Shown: positions 43,014-54,572 of the stretch, piece after piece
How positions within the stretch are numbered: position 1 is the stretch's first letter
Layout: the number at the start of each line of letters is the position of its first letter
Source of the DNA: Streptococcus suis
GTDB lineage: Bacteria; Bacillota; Bacilli; Lactobacillales; Streptococcaceae
NCBI RefSeq assembly: GCF_024509555.1
Contig: NZ_JAMWEL010000009.1
Span: 24,328-88,327 of the forward strand
DNA: 64,000 nt
Direction of reading: 5' to 3'
Notes under the pieces: model-generated
Seen by the model: the letters and a program-made list of their open reading frames with translations, nothing else
The model's database searches: none
What the model was told of the DNA's origin: nothing
Translations under genes and position numbers: made by a program

Positions 43014-45943
43014 CCCTTCTCTCCTTTCCGTCTCACACCCACTGCCAATCCAAGCGTACCCAATCCTACAAAGAGGAGGAGGTTGCTGGCTTGACCTGTG
43101 TTTGGTAGGCTAGCTTGTCCTTTGCTTGCTGGGGCAACTGGAGCCACTGGTGCTTGTGGTTTAACAACTGCCTGTGCCTCATAGCCGATGACTTGACCCG
43201 CCTTGTTGACAAGAGGGATTGCCACCTGCCCACTTGCGACGATTTCAGCCTCCTTAGCCTTGAGCCAGTCTTCCAAACTGATAGATGGCAAGACTGGAGC
43301 AGTTGGGGCATCCTTCGGCACTGCGATAACTGTTCCATCTTCCAAGACAGCTACTGTATTGTCCACTGACAAACGCTCCAACTCCAATACGAAGTCATAC
43401 TCTGCCTTGACAAGAGCATAAGCCGTCTGAGCCTGTGCCAAAGCATCCGCAACCTCGACCTTAGTAGCCTTCTGCTCCTTGAGGAGTGCCTCCAATTCCG
43501 CTACTTTTGCTTTAGAAATAGCCAGAGCTTCTACCAGAGCTGGTTTTTGAGCCACAAGTGTTTCTAGCTTAGCCAGTTCCGCTTTGGCAGTTTCCAAGGC
43601 AGAATTAGTTTCAGCCAACTGAGCAAGAGCCGTTTGGTAGGCAGTCTCCTTGCTTGCCAAGTCAGCCTTCAAGCTAGCCAACTTCGCCTCTTCAGCACGG
43701 AGAAGAGCTTGCTTCTCTGCCAATACAGTCTGAGCAGTACCCAACTCCACCTTAGCTGCTTCAAGAGCAACAGCCTTGTCTGTGTTTGAGGCTTTAGCAA
43801 GAGCCAATACTTCTTTAGCTGACTGTAATGCTACCTTGTCTGCTTCGAGTTTTGCTACAGCATTGTTGAGAGCTGTTTCAAGAGAGGCAATATCTGTAGT
43901 ACCCGCCAAGATAGCATTGAGTTGAGCTTGTACCTCTGCATAGGCTGTTTGAGCTGCCTCGTAGGCAGTTTTAGCAGAATCTAACGTTGACTGAGCAGAG
44001 TTGTCGTTAGCAAGAGCAACATTATAAGCATTTTGAGCTTCTGCTACCTTAGTTTCATCTACTACTGTACGAGTAACAGTGTCGTAGATAGAGGTTACCG
44101 TAGTTGTACCGCCAGTTGTAGTCTGGTAAGGGTTGGCTACAGGAGTATCTGTAGTATTAGTGAATGTAATGAAGGTTTGAGGTGCACGACTAACCATACC
44201 ATTAAACATTTCTAAGAAGTCAAAGTCAAGACCCACTGAATTATACTGATTGTCTTTATCCAACCCAAGGACAGCCATTGCAACCTCAAAGTCTTTAGTA
44301 CGAGTACCGTTCATACCCCCGGAACCTTCACCCATACTACCATCTCCGAAGATACCATAAAGTTGTACTCCTAGAGTTGCAAGAACATTGTATTTGAGGG
44401 TTGCCATTGTTTGCTTGCGACCATCATTTTTATCATATTGAGCAGCATTAGCCGTCAACCAACCAAGAATAAGGTTATCCACCGCTGTAGAGGCTACAGC
44501 CTCCCTAAGACTGACACCACCATGAGTTTTCATAGCAGGCAAGCCAAGTTCACGAGTTACAGGGTCTTGACCTGTCATAGTGTTCCAAAAACCATTGGCA
44601 ACCATTTCCTCGTCAGTCATACCCGCATAGTAAGGGAAGGTTTTATTTAGGAGCGTTGTAACAGTTTCATCTGCCTTACGGACACTATCCTTTGTGACTG
44701 TAAGGAGAGGAGTACCAAGCTCAGAACGCAAATCATTCACCAATGCTACATAGAAGTTAGCCAAATCAGTGCGTTGTTCTTCTGTCAAAGTTCGTACATT
44801 TACAAGGGTTGTGGTGTCTGTGTTGCTGAATAGTACAGGGGTAGCCTCTCGCCAAGCCTTAACTTTAGCTTGGTTTGGAGCGGCAATGTTGTGGAGGTCG
44901 TCAAGGTTGTTATCTGTCATACCGAAGTAGCCATATTTGATAGCATTTTTTACTTCTTCCACTGTACCCGTACCGTTGGCGAGGTTCTTGATAGCTGTAA
45001 GGTACTCTTTATTCGTCAATACCCCGTTGCTCTCGAACCACTCAGAAGTAGCTACGCCATCATTCAAAGTAGCCTTACCGCCTGTAGTGGTGGTAGTTTC
45101 TCCGACCTTTACAGTTTCAGTGACTTGGGTACCATTTTTTGCAGTGTCAAGAGTAGATTTGGCAGTTGCAAGGGCGTTAGAAGTTGCCTCTTTAGCAGAG
45201 ATAGCATCTGCATAAGCCTTGGCAGTGCTATCTACTTGAGCCTCCGCACTAACTACTACCCCTTGTTGATTGGCAACTGCTACCTCACGGTTACTTGAAG
45301 CCTCTTTGGCGTTATCCAAGGCAGACTGAGCTTGAGCCACTGCAACCTCGTCACTAGCAACGGTAGTTTCAAGAGTAGCCACATCGCCTTGCAATTTCTC
45401 TACATCCGCAACCCCATTACCCTCAAGAGCAACAATCTTACCCTCTGTAGCCTTTACCGTAGCCTCCGCACTTGCTACCTCTGTAGTGGCGGTGGTGACA
45501 ACCTTCTCTTGGTTTGCGACTGCTTGTTCAGCCTCTGCCTTTTCTGTTTGACTAGCTGTCACACTAGCTTGGGCTGTCGTTTGTGCTTGTTCAGCAGTGA
45601 CGATAGCCTCTTGGGCTGTTGCCACAGTTTCAGCTGTGATTGCCTCTGCTTGAGCTAGACTCGTCGCAGTCTCTTGACTGGCTTCTTGCTCTTTTGCCAA
45701 GGCTGTTTCTGTCACAGAAATCAGTTCTTCTACAACTTGAACTTGCTCACTAGCTTCATCTACAAGAGCTTTTGCATTTGCCACATCTTGAGCAGTGACC
45801 GTTTCGGTACTAGTTGTCGCACTGATTGCTTCTGCCTCAGTTGGACTGTTTGCAGTGATGATTTCTTCGGCTTGGACATCCTGTCCAAACACAGCCACAG
45901 TCGTCGCCACAGCGAGACTCAGCATTTGTTTTTTCTTTTTCAT
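43010..45943 (-). CDS. SEC10/PgrA-type LPXTG surface protein, copy 2
   Basis: 977 residues with the same layout as the copy at 30544: signal peptide (MLSLAVATTVAVFGQDVQA), Ala/Glu/Thr-rich coiled coil (about 45-275), central globular domain (about 290-640, starting near GKATLNDGVATSEWF and containing NFYVALVNDLRSELGTPLLTV), a second long coiled coil (about 650-880), a short Pro-rich stretch and LPNTG near 946 with a membrane tail RRKGEKG. The central domain differs clearly from copy 1, so the two may bind different ligands. GAGGGACAGG precedes the ATG. The G tract in its promoter suggests phase variation. Confidence 0.88.
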   Translation of the reverse strand: MKKKKQMLSLAVATTVAVFGQDVQAEEIITANSPTEAEAISATTSTETVTAQDVANAKALVDEASEQVQVVEELISVTETALAKEQEASQETATSLAQAEAITAETVATAQEAIVTAEQAQTTAQASVTASQTEKAEAEQAVANQEKVVTTATTEVASAEATVKATEGKIVALEGNGVADVEKLQGDVATLETTVASDEVAVAQAQSALDNAKEASSNREVAVANQQGVVVSAEAQVDSTAKAYADAISAKEATSNALATAKSTLDTAKNGTQVTETVKVGETTTTTGGKATLNDGVATSEWFESNGVLTNKEYLTAIKNLANGTGTVEEVKNAIKYGYFGMTDNNLDDLHNIAAPNQAKVKAWREATPVLFSNTDTTTLVNVRTLTEEQRTDLANFYVALVNDLRSELGTPLLTVTKDSVRKADETVTTLLNKTFPYYAGMTDEEMVANGFWNTMTGQDPVTRELGLPAMKTHGGVSLREAVASTAVDNLILGWLTANAAQYDKNDGRKQTMATLKYNVLATLGVQLYGIFGDGSMGEGSGGMNGTRTKDFEVAMAVLGLDKDNQYNSVGLDFDFLEMFNGMVSRAPQTFITFTNTTDTPVANPYQTTTGGTTTVTSIYDTVTRTVVDETKVAEAQNAYNVALANDNSAQSTLDSAKTAYEAAQTAYAEVQAQLNAILAGTTDIASLETALNNAVAKLEADKVALQSAKEVLALAKASNTDKAVALEAAKVELGTAQTVLAEKQALLRAEEAKLASLKADLASKETAYQTALAQLAETNSALETAKAELAKLETLVAQKPALVEALAISKAKVAELEALLKEQKATKVEVADALAQAQTAYALVKAEYDFVLELERLSVDNTVAVLEDGTVIAVPKDAPTAPVLPSISLEDWLKAKEAEIVASGQVAIPLVNKAGQVIGYEAQAVVKPQAPVAPVAPASKGQASLPNTGQASNLLLFVGLGTLGLAVGVRRKGEKG

Positions 45944-45997
45944 CCTGTCCCTCTTTTTTGGTTTATTTTGATTGACAAACCCTAGTTTATCAATTCT

Positions 45998-46030
45998 ATT
46001 TTACCCCCCCCCCCCGACCATTTTTGTCAA
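45998..46030 (-). promoter_or_regulatory. Promoter with a 12-G tract between -35 and -10 (SEC10/PgrA copy 2)
   Basis: Minus strand: TTGACA (46025-46030), then AAAATGGTC, twelve G (46004-46015) and TAAAAT (45998-46003). The spacer is 21 bases; eight G would give 17. Same design as 33225-33255, with a non-G part of nine bases in both. Confidence 0.75.
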
Positions 46031-46155
46031 GGTATTTTGCTCATAATCTAAAGAAATTTTCGAGCCCTTGCCCCCTAGCAACAGCCATCATCTTCCTAGT
46101 CTAGAATGGATAAATATGGTAAAATAAAAACAATCATCAACAAAGGAGAACACCC

Positions 46156-47166
46156 ATGTGGGAAACAATTTTCATTGAGTACGGCATCTTTTTCCTCAAA
46201 GTAGTGACCTACCTCCTCGCCATCCTCCTCTTTCTAGTCCTTTCAACAAAAATAAAGTCTAAAAAGCCGGATGGACAAGTCACTATCACAGACCTGTCTG
46301 AAAAGCTATTGGAACAGCAGGAACAGTTTGAAAAGGAACTATTGGACAAAAAGGCTTATAAAAAGCTACAAGAAGAGCGAGATCAAGAAAGCTCAGAACA
46401 AGAAACGGAGGCCCCTGTCAAACGCTTGTTTGTCTTGGACTTTGAAGGAGATATCCAAGCCAAGCAAGTCGACAACCTCCGCGAAGAAATCACTGCCATC
46501 CTGACCTTGGCTAGTCAAGGAGATGAGGTCTTGCTCCGCTTAGAGAGTCCAGGTGGCTCCGTCTACGGTTACGGTCTTGGCGCCTCTCAACTCCTCCGAC
46601 TAAAAGATAAGCAGATCCCTCTGACCATCGCAGTCGATAAGGTTGCGGCTAGCGGAGGCTATCTCATGGCTTCTGTCGCTGACACAATCGTTGCTGCTCC
46701 CTTTGCCCTCGTCGGCTCTATCGGTGTCGTCGCAGAAATCCCCAATATCCATCGCCTACTGAAAAAACACGAGATTGATGTAGATGTCATGACTGCTGGT
46801 AAGTACAAACGAACCCTTACCGTTATAGGAGAGAATACAGCAGAAGGCAAAGAAAAATTCCAAGAAGAATTAAACGAAGTTCATCATCTATTCAAAGATT
46901 TCGTCCAAGAAAACCGTCCTATACTAGACATCGAACAGGTCAGCACAGGCGAAACCTGGTACGGAACTAGTGCCAAAAAGGTCCACCTAGTTGATGAAAT
47001 CGCGACTAGTGATGATTTGATTTTAAATCAGATTCACGAGAGACAGGTACTTCTAGTCAAATTTGAAGAGAAGAAATCTCTCATCAACCGCATCGGTGTT
47101 CAAGTCGAAACCAGCCTGTCCAACCTCATACTGAAGCTAGTTAACAAATCTAGTGCCATCCGGTAA
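46156..47166 (+). CDS. sohB: SohB-like membrane protease (S49 family)
   Basis: 336 residues. One N-terminal membrane segment (FLKVVTYLLAILLFLVL), a coiled region (about 40-85), then the S49 domain. The catalytic serine is in DKVAASGGYLMASVAD and the lysine in TAGKYKRTLTVIGENT; DEVLLRLESPGGSVYGYGLGASQL is the conserved oxyanion region. The order and wording of these blocks closely follow the gamma-proteobacterial SohB (same length, same N-terminal domain), more than the SppA usual in Firmicutes. This suggests acquisition, perhaps from Pasteurellaceae. AAAGGAGA precedes the ATG. The TAA stop is formed at a RUP-like end. Confidence 0.82.
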   Translation: MWETIFIEYGIFFLKVVTYLLAILLFLVLSTKIKSKKPDGQVTITDLSEKLLEQQEQFEKELLDKKAYKKLQEERDQESSEQETEAPVKRLFVLDFEGDIQAKQVDNLREEITAILTLASQGDEVLLRLESPGGSVYGYGLGASQLLRLKDKQIPLTIAVDKVAASGGYLMASVADTIVAAPFALVGSIGVVAEIPNIHRLLKKHEIDVDVMTAGKYKRTLTVIGENTAEGKEKFQEELNEVHHLFKDFVQENRPILDIEQVSTGETWYGTSAKKVHLVDEIATSDDLILNQIHERQVLLVKFEEKKSLINRIGVQVETSLSNLILKLVNKSSAIR

Positions 47167-47225
47167 TACTCTTAGAAAACTTAACTTTCTTTTGATATTA
47201 ATTGAGTGTAGGGACTAGTCATCTC
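47165..47225 (+). repeat. RUP-like repeat end after sohB
   Basis: ATACTCTTAGAAAAC begins within the sohB stop codon and an inverted partner (TTAATTGAGTG) lies ~30 bases on. This is a shortened or decayed relative of the 1878-2032 element. Confidence 0.5.
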
Positions 47226-47368
47226 AATGTAGTTTTTCCTGAACCAGAAATTCGGACTAGTCAACCCCAAAAAATACATAGAAAAAGAGTCTGCAGGAAC
47301 TATACTCTTCGTCCTGGATATCACATCTAAGACGAAATAGTTCACATTGCAAACTCTTTTTTTATTTT

Positions 47369-49497
<2,129 letters not shown>

Positions 49498-50757
49498 TTA
49501 GAAGAATACACGCATAATATCATTCCAGGTCACGACCAGCATGAGAACAACCATAATAGCAACCCCTGCTAGAGTGATATAGGATTCAGTTTCTGGTTTA
49601 AGTGGTTTTCTGCGAATACCTTCTAGAATGTTCATGACAATCTTACCGCCGTCCAAGGCTGGAATAGGGATAAGATTGAAAATACCGATATTGATTGATA
49701 GCATAGCCATCAGGTTAAAGACTGAAACCCAACCATTTGCAGCAGCCTGATTGCTGACAGAATAAATAGCAACAGGTCCACCCAATTGCTTAACATCAAA
49801 ATTGGCAATCAAGTTTTTCAAGGCAGTCACAACAATAACTGCTGTCGCACCCGCTTGCTGGAAGCCCCCAATAATCTTATCAAGGAAACCAGTTTTTAAA
49901 ATCGGTGAAATTCCGATTCGGTAGCTATCGTCAACCTTCTCAGCAGTAACTGTGAGCGATTTTTCAGTCCCCTCATGTTCAACAATCAAATCAAAACTTG
50001 GAGCTGTAGAGGCTTCTAAGGCTACCTGACTAATGATTGTAGCAATCTCTGTGTAAGTATCCGTAGCTTGACCATTGACCGACAAGATTTTATCACCTGT
50101 CACCAGACCTACATTCTGTAAGGCACCACCGTCTGTAATACTAACGGCATTACTGGTTGGATCTGCAACCCCACCTTGCGCAAAAATCAGCATGATAAAG
50201 ACGAAAATACCTAAAATGAAGTTATTCATGGGACCAGCAAAGTTGGTTATCAACTTCCCCCAGACAGTCGCATTTTGATATTGAACATCAAGTGGAGCAA
50301 TCCGAACTTCCGTTCCATCCTCCTCCACAATCGTAGCATCATGATCAACCTGATAGGTCTTATTTTCATCAAGGACCAATCCTGTGATTTCCAACTTTTC
50401 CTCGAAGTCAAAACTAGTCACATTCATAGGTAAACTCAGATTATCGAGTTGTTTTCCTGAAAGGTTAATACGAGTAACAATACCATCGGCATTCAAAGTC
50501 AGGCTGGCAGGTGTACCCGTCTTTATTTCCGTCTTATCTTCACCCCAACCAGCCATACGAACATAGCCACCGAGGGGAAGAATACGGATGGTGTAGAGAG
50601 TTCCGTCCTGACCAGTATGAGAAAAGATTTTCGGTCCCATACCAATAGCAAATTCTCTGACGAGAATCCCTGATTTTTTAGCGAAGTAGAAATGCCCAAA
50701 TTCATGGACAACAACGATAACTCCGAATATAAAGATAAATGCTAATATTCCCTTCAT
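49498..50757 (-). CDS. rseP: Site-2 zinc metalloprotease RseP/Eep
   Basis: 419-residue intramembrane protease. The zinc motif HEFGH is in the first membrane segment (residues ~18-22), and the third ligand is in [12 protein letters not shown] near the C-terminus. A PDZ domain (about 190-275, [21 protein letters not shown]) lies between. In streptococci this protein (Eep) trims signal peptides and matures Rgg-type pheromones, of interest because an Rgg lies at 22571. It begins 9 bases after cdsA ends. Confidence 0.95.
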   Translation of the reverse strand: MKGILAFIFIFGVIVVVHEFGHFYFAKKSGILVREFAIGMGPKIFSHTGQDGTLYTIRILPLGGYVRMAGWGEDKTEIKTGTPASLTLNADGIVTRINLSGKQLDNLSLPMNVTSFDFEEKLEITGLVLDENKTYQVDHDATIVEEDGTEVRIAPLDVQYQNATVWGKLITNFAGPMNNFILGIFVFIMLIFAQGGVADPTSNAVSITDGGALQNVGLVTGDKILSVNGQATDTYTEIATIISQVALEASTAPSFDLIVEHEGTEKSLTVTAEKVDDSYRIGISPILKTGFLDKIIGGFQQAGATAVIVVTALKNLIANFDVKQLGGPVAIYSVSNQAAANGWVSVFNLMAMLSINIGIFNLIPIPALDGGKIVMNILEGIRRKPLKPETESYITLAGVAIMVVLMLVVTWNDIMRVFF

Positions 50758-50766
50758 AATACCTCC

Positions 50767-51573
50767 TTAAAACAGTCCAAAGAAGTGCATGATTGGGAAA
50801 ACAAAAATCATACCATCGAAACGATCTAGGATACCACCGTGTCCCGGAATGATTTTACCCGAGTCTTTCACACCAAAATGACGCTTAATTGCACTTTCCA
50901 CTAAATCACCAAACTGTACAAAGCTTGAAAAAATAGCAATCAATAACAACATAAGGAGGAAAGGATAGCCTGCCAAAAGAGTCTTATCAACCAATAAGAA
51001 AATCATTGAAGTAACTACAGCCGACAAAATTCCTCCCAGGAAACCTTCCACTGTTTTATTGGGAGATACTTTTGGTAATAGTTTTCTGCGACCAAATTGG
51101 CGACCTACCAAATATGCTCCAATATCCGTCGCCCAAACAATACAGAGAGCAAAGAATACTTTATTCAAACCATCTGTTCTTGCCAGAATAAGATTATGAA
51201 ATCCAATACCAACATAAAAACTAGAGGCAATTGGAAAGACAACATCCGAATAATTATATTGTCCCAGATTAAATACTGTAGCTCCTAAAAGTAAGAAGAC
51301 AACAACAGCATAGGCAGTATAATTACCATCCGTCGGTAAGAATGTGAGATAGTTCTGCAATGGCAGGGTTAAAACAAGACCTGCCAACATGGCCATAACA
51401 CCTTCAATTGAATTTGGGGAAAGTTGGTTCATTTTCAGTAATTCACCGACAGTGATAATCGCCAAAAGACCAACAAAGAAATGAAAAGCAGTACCACCTA
51501 TCAACAGAAATGGAAGAAAAATGGCAAAGGCAATGCCTCCAAACACCACTCGTTTTTGCAAATCGTTTGTCAT
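50767..51573 (-). CDS. cdsA: Phosphatidate cytidylyltransferase
   Basis: 268-residue membrane enzyme that makes CDP-diacylglycerol for phospholipid synthesis. Seven to eight hydrophobic segments. The family signature runs from ATDIGAYLVGRQFGRRKL and SPNKTVEGFLGG to SAIKRHFGVKDSGKIIPGHG and GGILDRFDGM. It starts 9 bases after uppS ends. Confidence 0.96.
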   Translation of the reverse strand: MTNDLQKRVVFGGIAFAIFLPFLLIGGTAFHFFVGLLAIITVGELLKMNQLSPNSIEGVMAMLAGLVLTLPLQNYLTFLPTDGNYTAYAVVVFLLLGATVFNLGQYNYSDVVFPIASSFYVGIGFHNLILARTDGLNKVFFALCIVWATDIGAYLVGRQFGRRKLLPKVSPNKTVEGFLGGILSAVVTSMIFLLVDKTLLAGYPFLLMLLLIAIFSSFVQFGDLVESAIKRHFGVKDSGKIIPGHGGILDRFDGMIFVFPIMHFFGLF

Positions 51574-51582
51574 AATATCTCC

Positions 51583-52338
51583 TTATACGCCACCAAACCG
51601 TCTATGACGTCGGTTGTATTCTTTGATTGCTAATTTAAGAGCCTCACCATCAAAATCCGGCCATGCCACATCCGTAAAATACAGCTCGCTGTAGGCTGTT
51701 TGCCACGGCAGGAAGTTGCTAAGACGAAGTTCACCACTTGTACGGATAACTAGATCGGGATCGCGAAGAGCAGGTGATAAACTACCTGTGTATAGATAAT
51801 CTGCTATCAATTTCTCATCTATATCCCCTGGATTAAACTTAGCATCCAAGACATCTTGTGCAATAGCCTTGATAGCACGAGTCAATTCGTCACGGCCACC
51901 GTAATTCAAGGCAAAATTCAAAATCAAGCCTGTATTATTCTTAGTTTTCTGCTCTGCCTTATATAAAGCATTTAAAGTTGGCTCGGGAAGTTTTGAATGG
52001 TCTCCAATCATCTGAATCTTAACATTATTTGCATGGAGTTCTGGCACATATTTATCATAAAATTCCACTGGCAGATTCATAATAAACTTGACTTCCTTCT
52101 CCGGTCGAGACCAATTCTCCGTTGAAAAGGCATAGACCGTCAAGACTTTAACTCCCAAATCAGAAGCCGTTTTGGTCACCTTTTGAAGGGCGTCCATTCC
52201 AGCCTTGTGCCCCATGATACGAGGCTGCATCCGCTTTTTCGCCCAGCGACCATTGCCGTCCATGATGACTGCTATATGCTTTGGAACTTCAATAGCTGTT
52301 TCAATGCTTTCCTTCTTTTTAAATTTAAATGTAAACAT
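51583..52338 (-). CDS. uppS: Undecaprenyl diphosphate synthase
   Basis: 251-residue cis-prenyltransferase that makes the C55 lipid carrier for cell-wall synthesis. Signature HIAVIMDGNGRWAKKR (catalytic Asp), GHKAGMDAL, YAFSTENWSRP and the C-terminal DLVIRTSGELRLSNFLPWQ and WPDF are all seen. First gene of the uppS-cdsA-rseP cluster; the start lies 160 bases after yajC. Confidence 0.97.
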   Translation of the reverse strand: MFTFKFKKKESIETAIEVPKHIAVIMDGNGRWAKKRMQPRIMGHKAGMDALQKVTKTASDLGVKVLTVYAFSTENWSRPEKEVKFIMNLPVEFYDKYVPELHANNVKIQMIGDHSKLPEPTLNALYKAEQKTKNNTGLILNFALNYGGRDELTRAIKAIAQDVLDAKFNPGDIDEKLIADYLYTGSLSPALRDPDLVIRTSGELRLSNFLPWQTAYSELYFTDVAWPDFDGEALKLAIKEYNRRHRRFGGV

Positions 52339-52467
52339 GTTTTTTCCTTAAAAATTTATCTGTCTTATTATGACGTCTTTCGAAAGCTCGAAAATACTGT
52401 ATATAATCAGCCTATTATACCATATTTATAAGGATTTACGCAAAAATCAGCTAGCGCGTTCATGCAA

Positions 52468-52494
52468 AAAACCGAGGTTCTCCCCGGTTTTCAG
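52468..52494 (-). terminator. yajC terminator
   Basis: AACCGGGG-agaa-CCTCGGTT then TTTTGC on the minus strand. Confidence 0.75.
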
Positions 52495-52498
52495 TCAT

Positions 52499-52807
52499 CT
52501 ATTCTTCGATAGCTGTTTCTGTTTTTTCTTGACTTGCTTCTTCTGCAATAACTGAACTTGTGGCTTCAGTTACTCGGTTACGAATAGCCCCGCGTTCAAA
52601 GGTCAGGTAAACCCCATCCACGTCCAAGACAACTTTCTTATCATCGATTTCATCAACAATACCAAATAGACCACCAATAGTGACAATTTCATCACCTTTT
52701 TTAATCTGGCTGAGTGCATCCTGGCGCTGTTTTTGTTGTTTACGTTGGCTATAGAACATAAAACCAATCATGCCAAGCATCAAAACAGGAAATAATAATC
52801 CTTCCAT
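52499..52807 (-). CDS. yajC: Preprotein translocase subunit YajC
   Basis: 102 residues: one N-terminal membrane segment (LLFPVLMLGMIGFMFYSQRKQQKQRQ) and a small beta domain with IKKGDEIVTIGGLFGIVDEID, the YajC signature. The tail is acidic. It accompanies the Sec translocon. ATG 52807 is preceded by AGAGG; the 25 extra upstream codons of the open frame are not conserved. Confidence 0.92.
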   Translation of the reverse strand: MEGLLFPVLMLGMIGFMFYSQRKQQKQRQDALSQIKKGDEIVTIGGLFGIVDEIDDKKVVLDVDGVYLTFERGAIRNRVTEATSSVIAEEASQEKTETAIEE

Positions 52808-52883
52808 TTGTGTACCTCTTTTTAGTTTGATAAGCATGATTATACCAAATTTAATGAAAGAAATCAAAATTTGGTCAGTCAAA

Positions 52884-52912
52884 AAAGACCGAACTCTCGT
52901 TCAGCCTTTATC
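52884..52912 (-). terminator. purA terminator
   Basis: CTGAACG-aga-GTTCGGT then CTTTTTTGAC on the minus strand. Confidence 0.7.
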
Positions 52913-52916
52913 CATC

Positions 52917-54329
<1,413 letters not shown>

Positions 54330-54572
54330 TTACCCATGTCTCCGAATATATCAGACGTTCTTCATGTCAATTGCTTTTTTATACCAAAAAAACACGAACA
54401 ACGCCTTGTGCCAGACATATTTAACATTGTTTTTGATAGGAATTTCCGAAGCCTACTACCTTTCCTTTTAGAAACTGTATTTTTTCCTTCAAAACGTAGC
54501 AGAAATTTGTATTTGTTTTATAAACTGGATAAAATTGGAGTAGATATTAATCAGAAATTGGACGAATTGCTT

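Noticed and set aside
54336..54572. Long N-terminal extension of gshAB
   Set aside because: The ~70 extra codons cover the purA-gshAB intergenic region, have no ribosome site at their start and match nothing in related enzymes.
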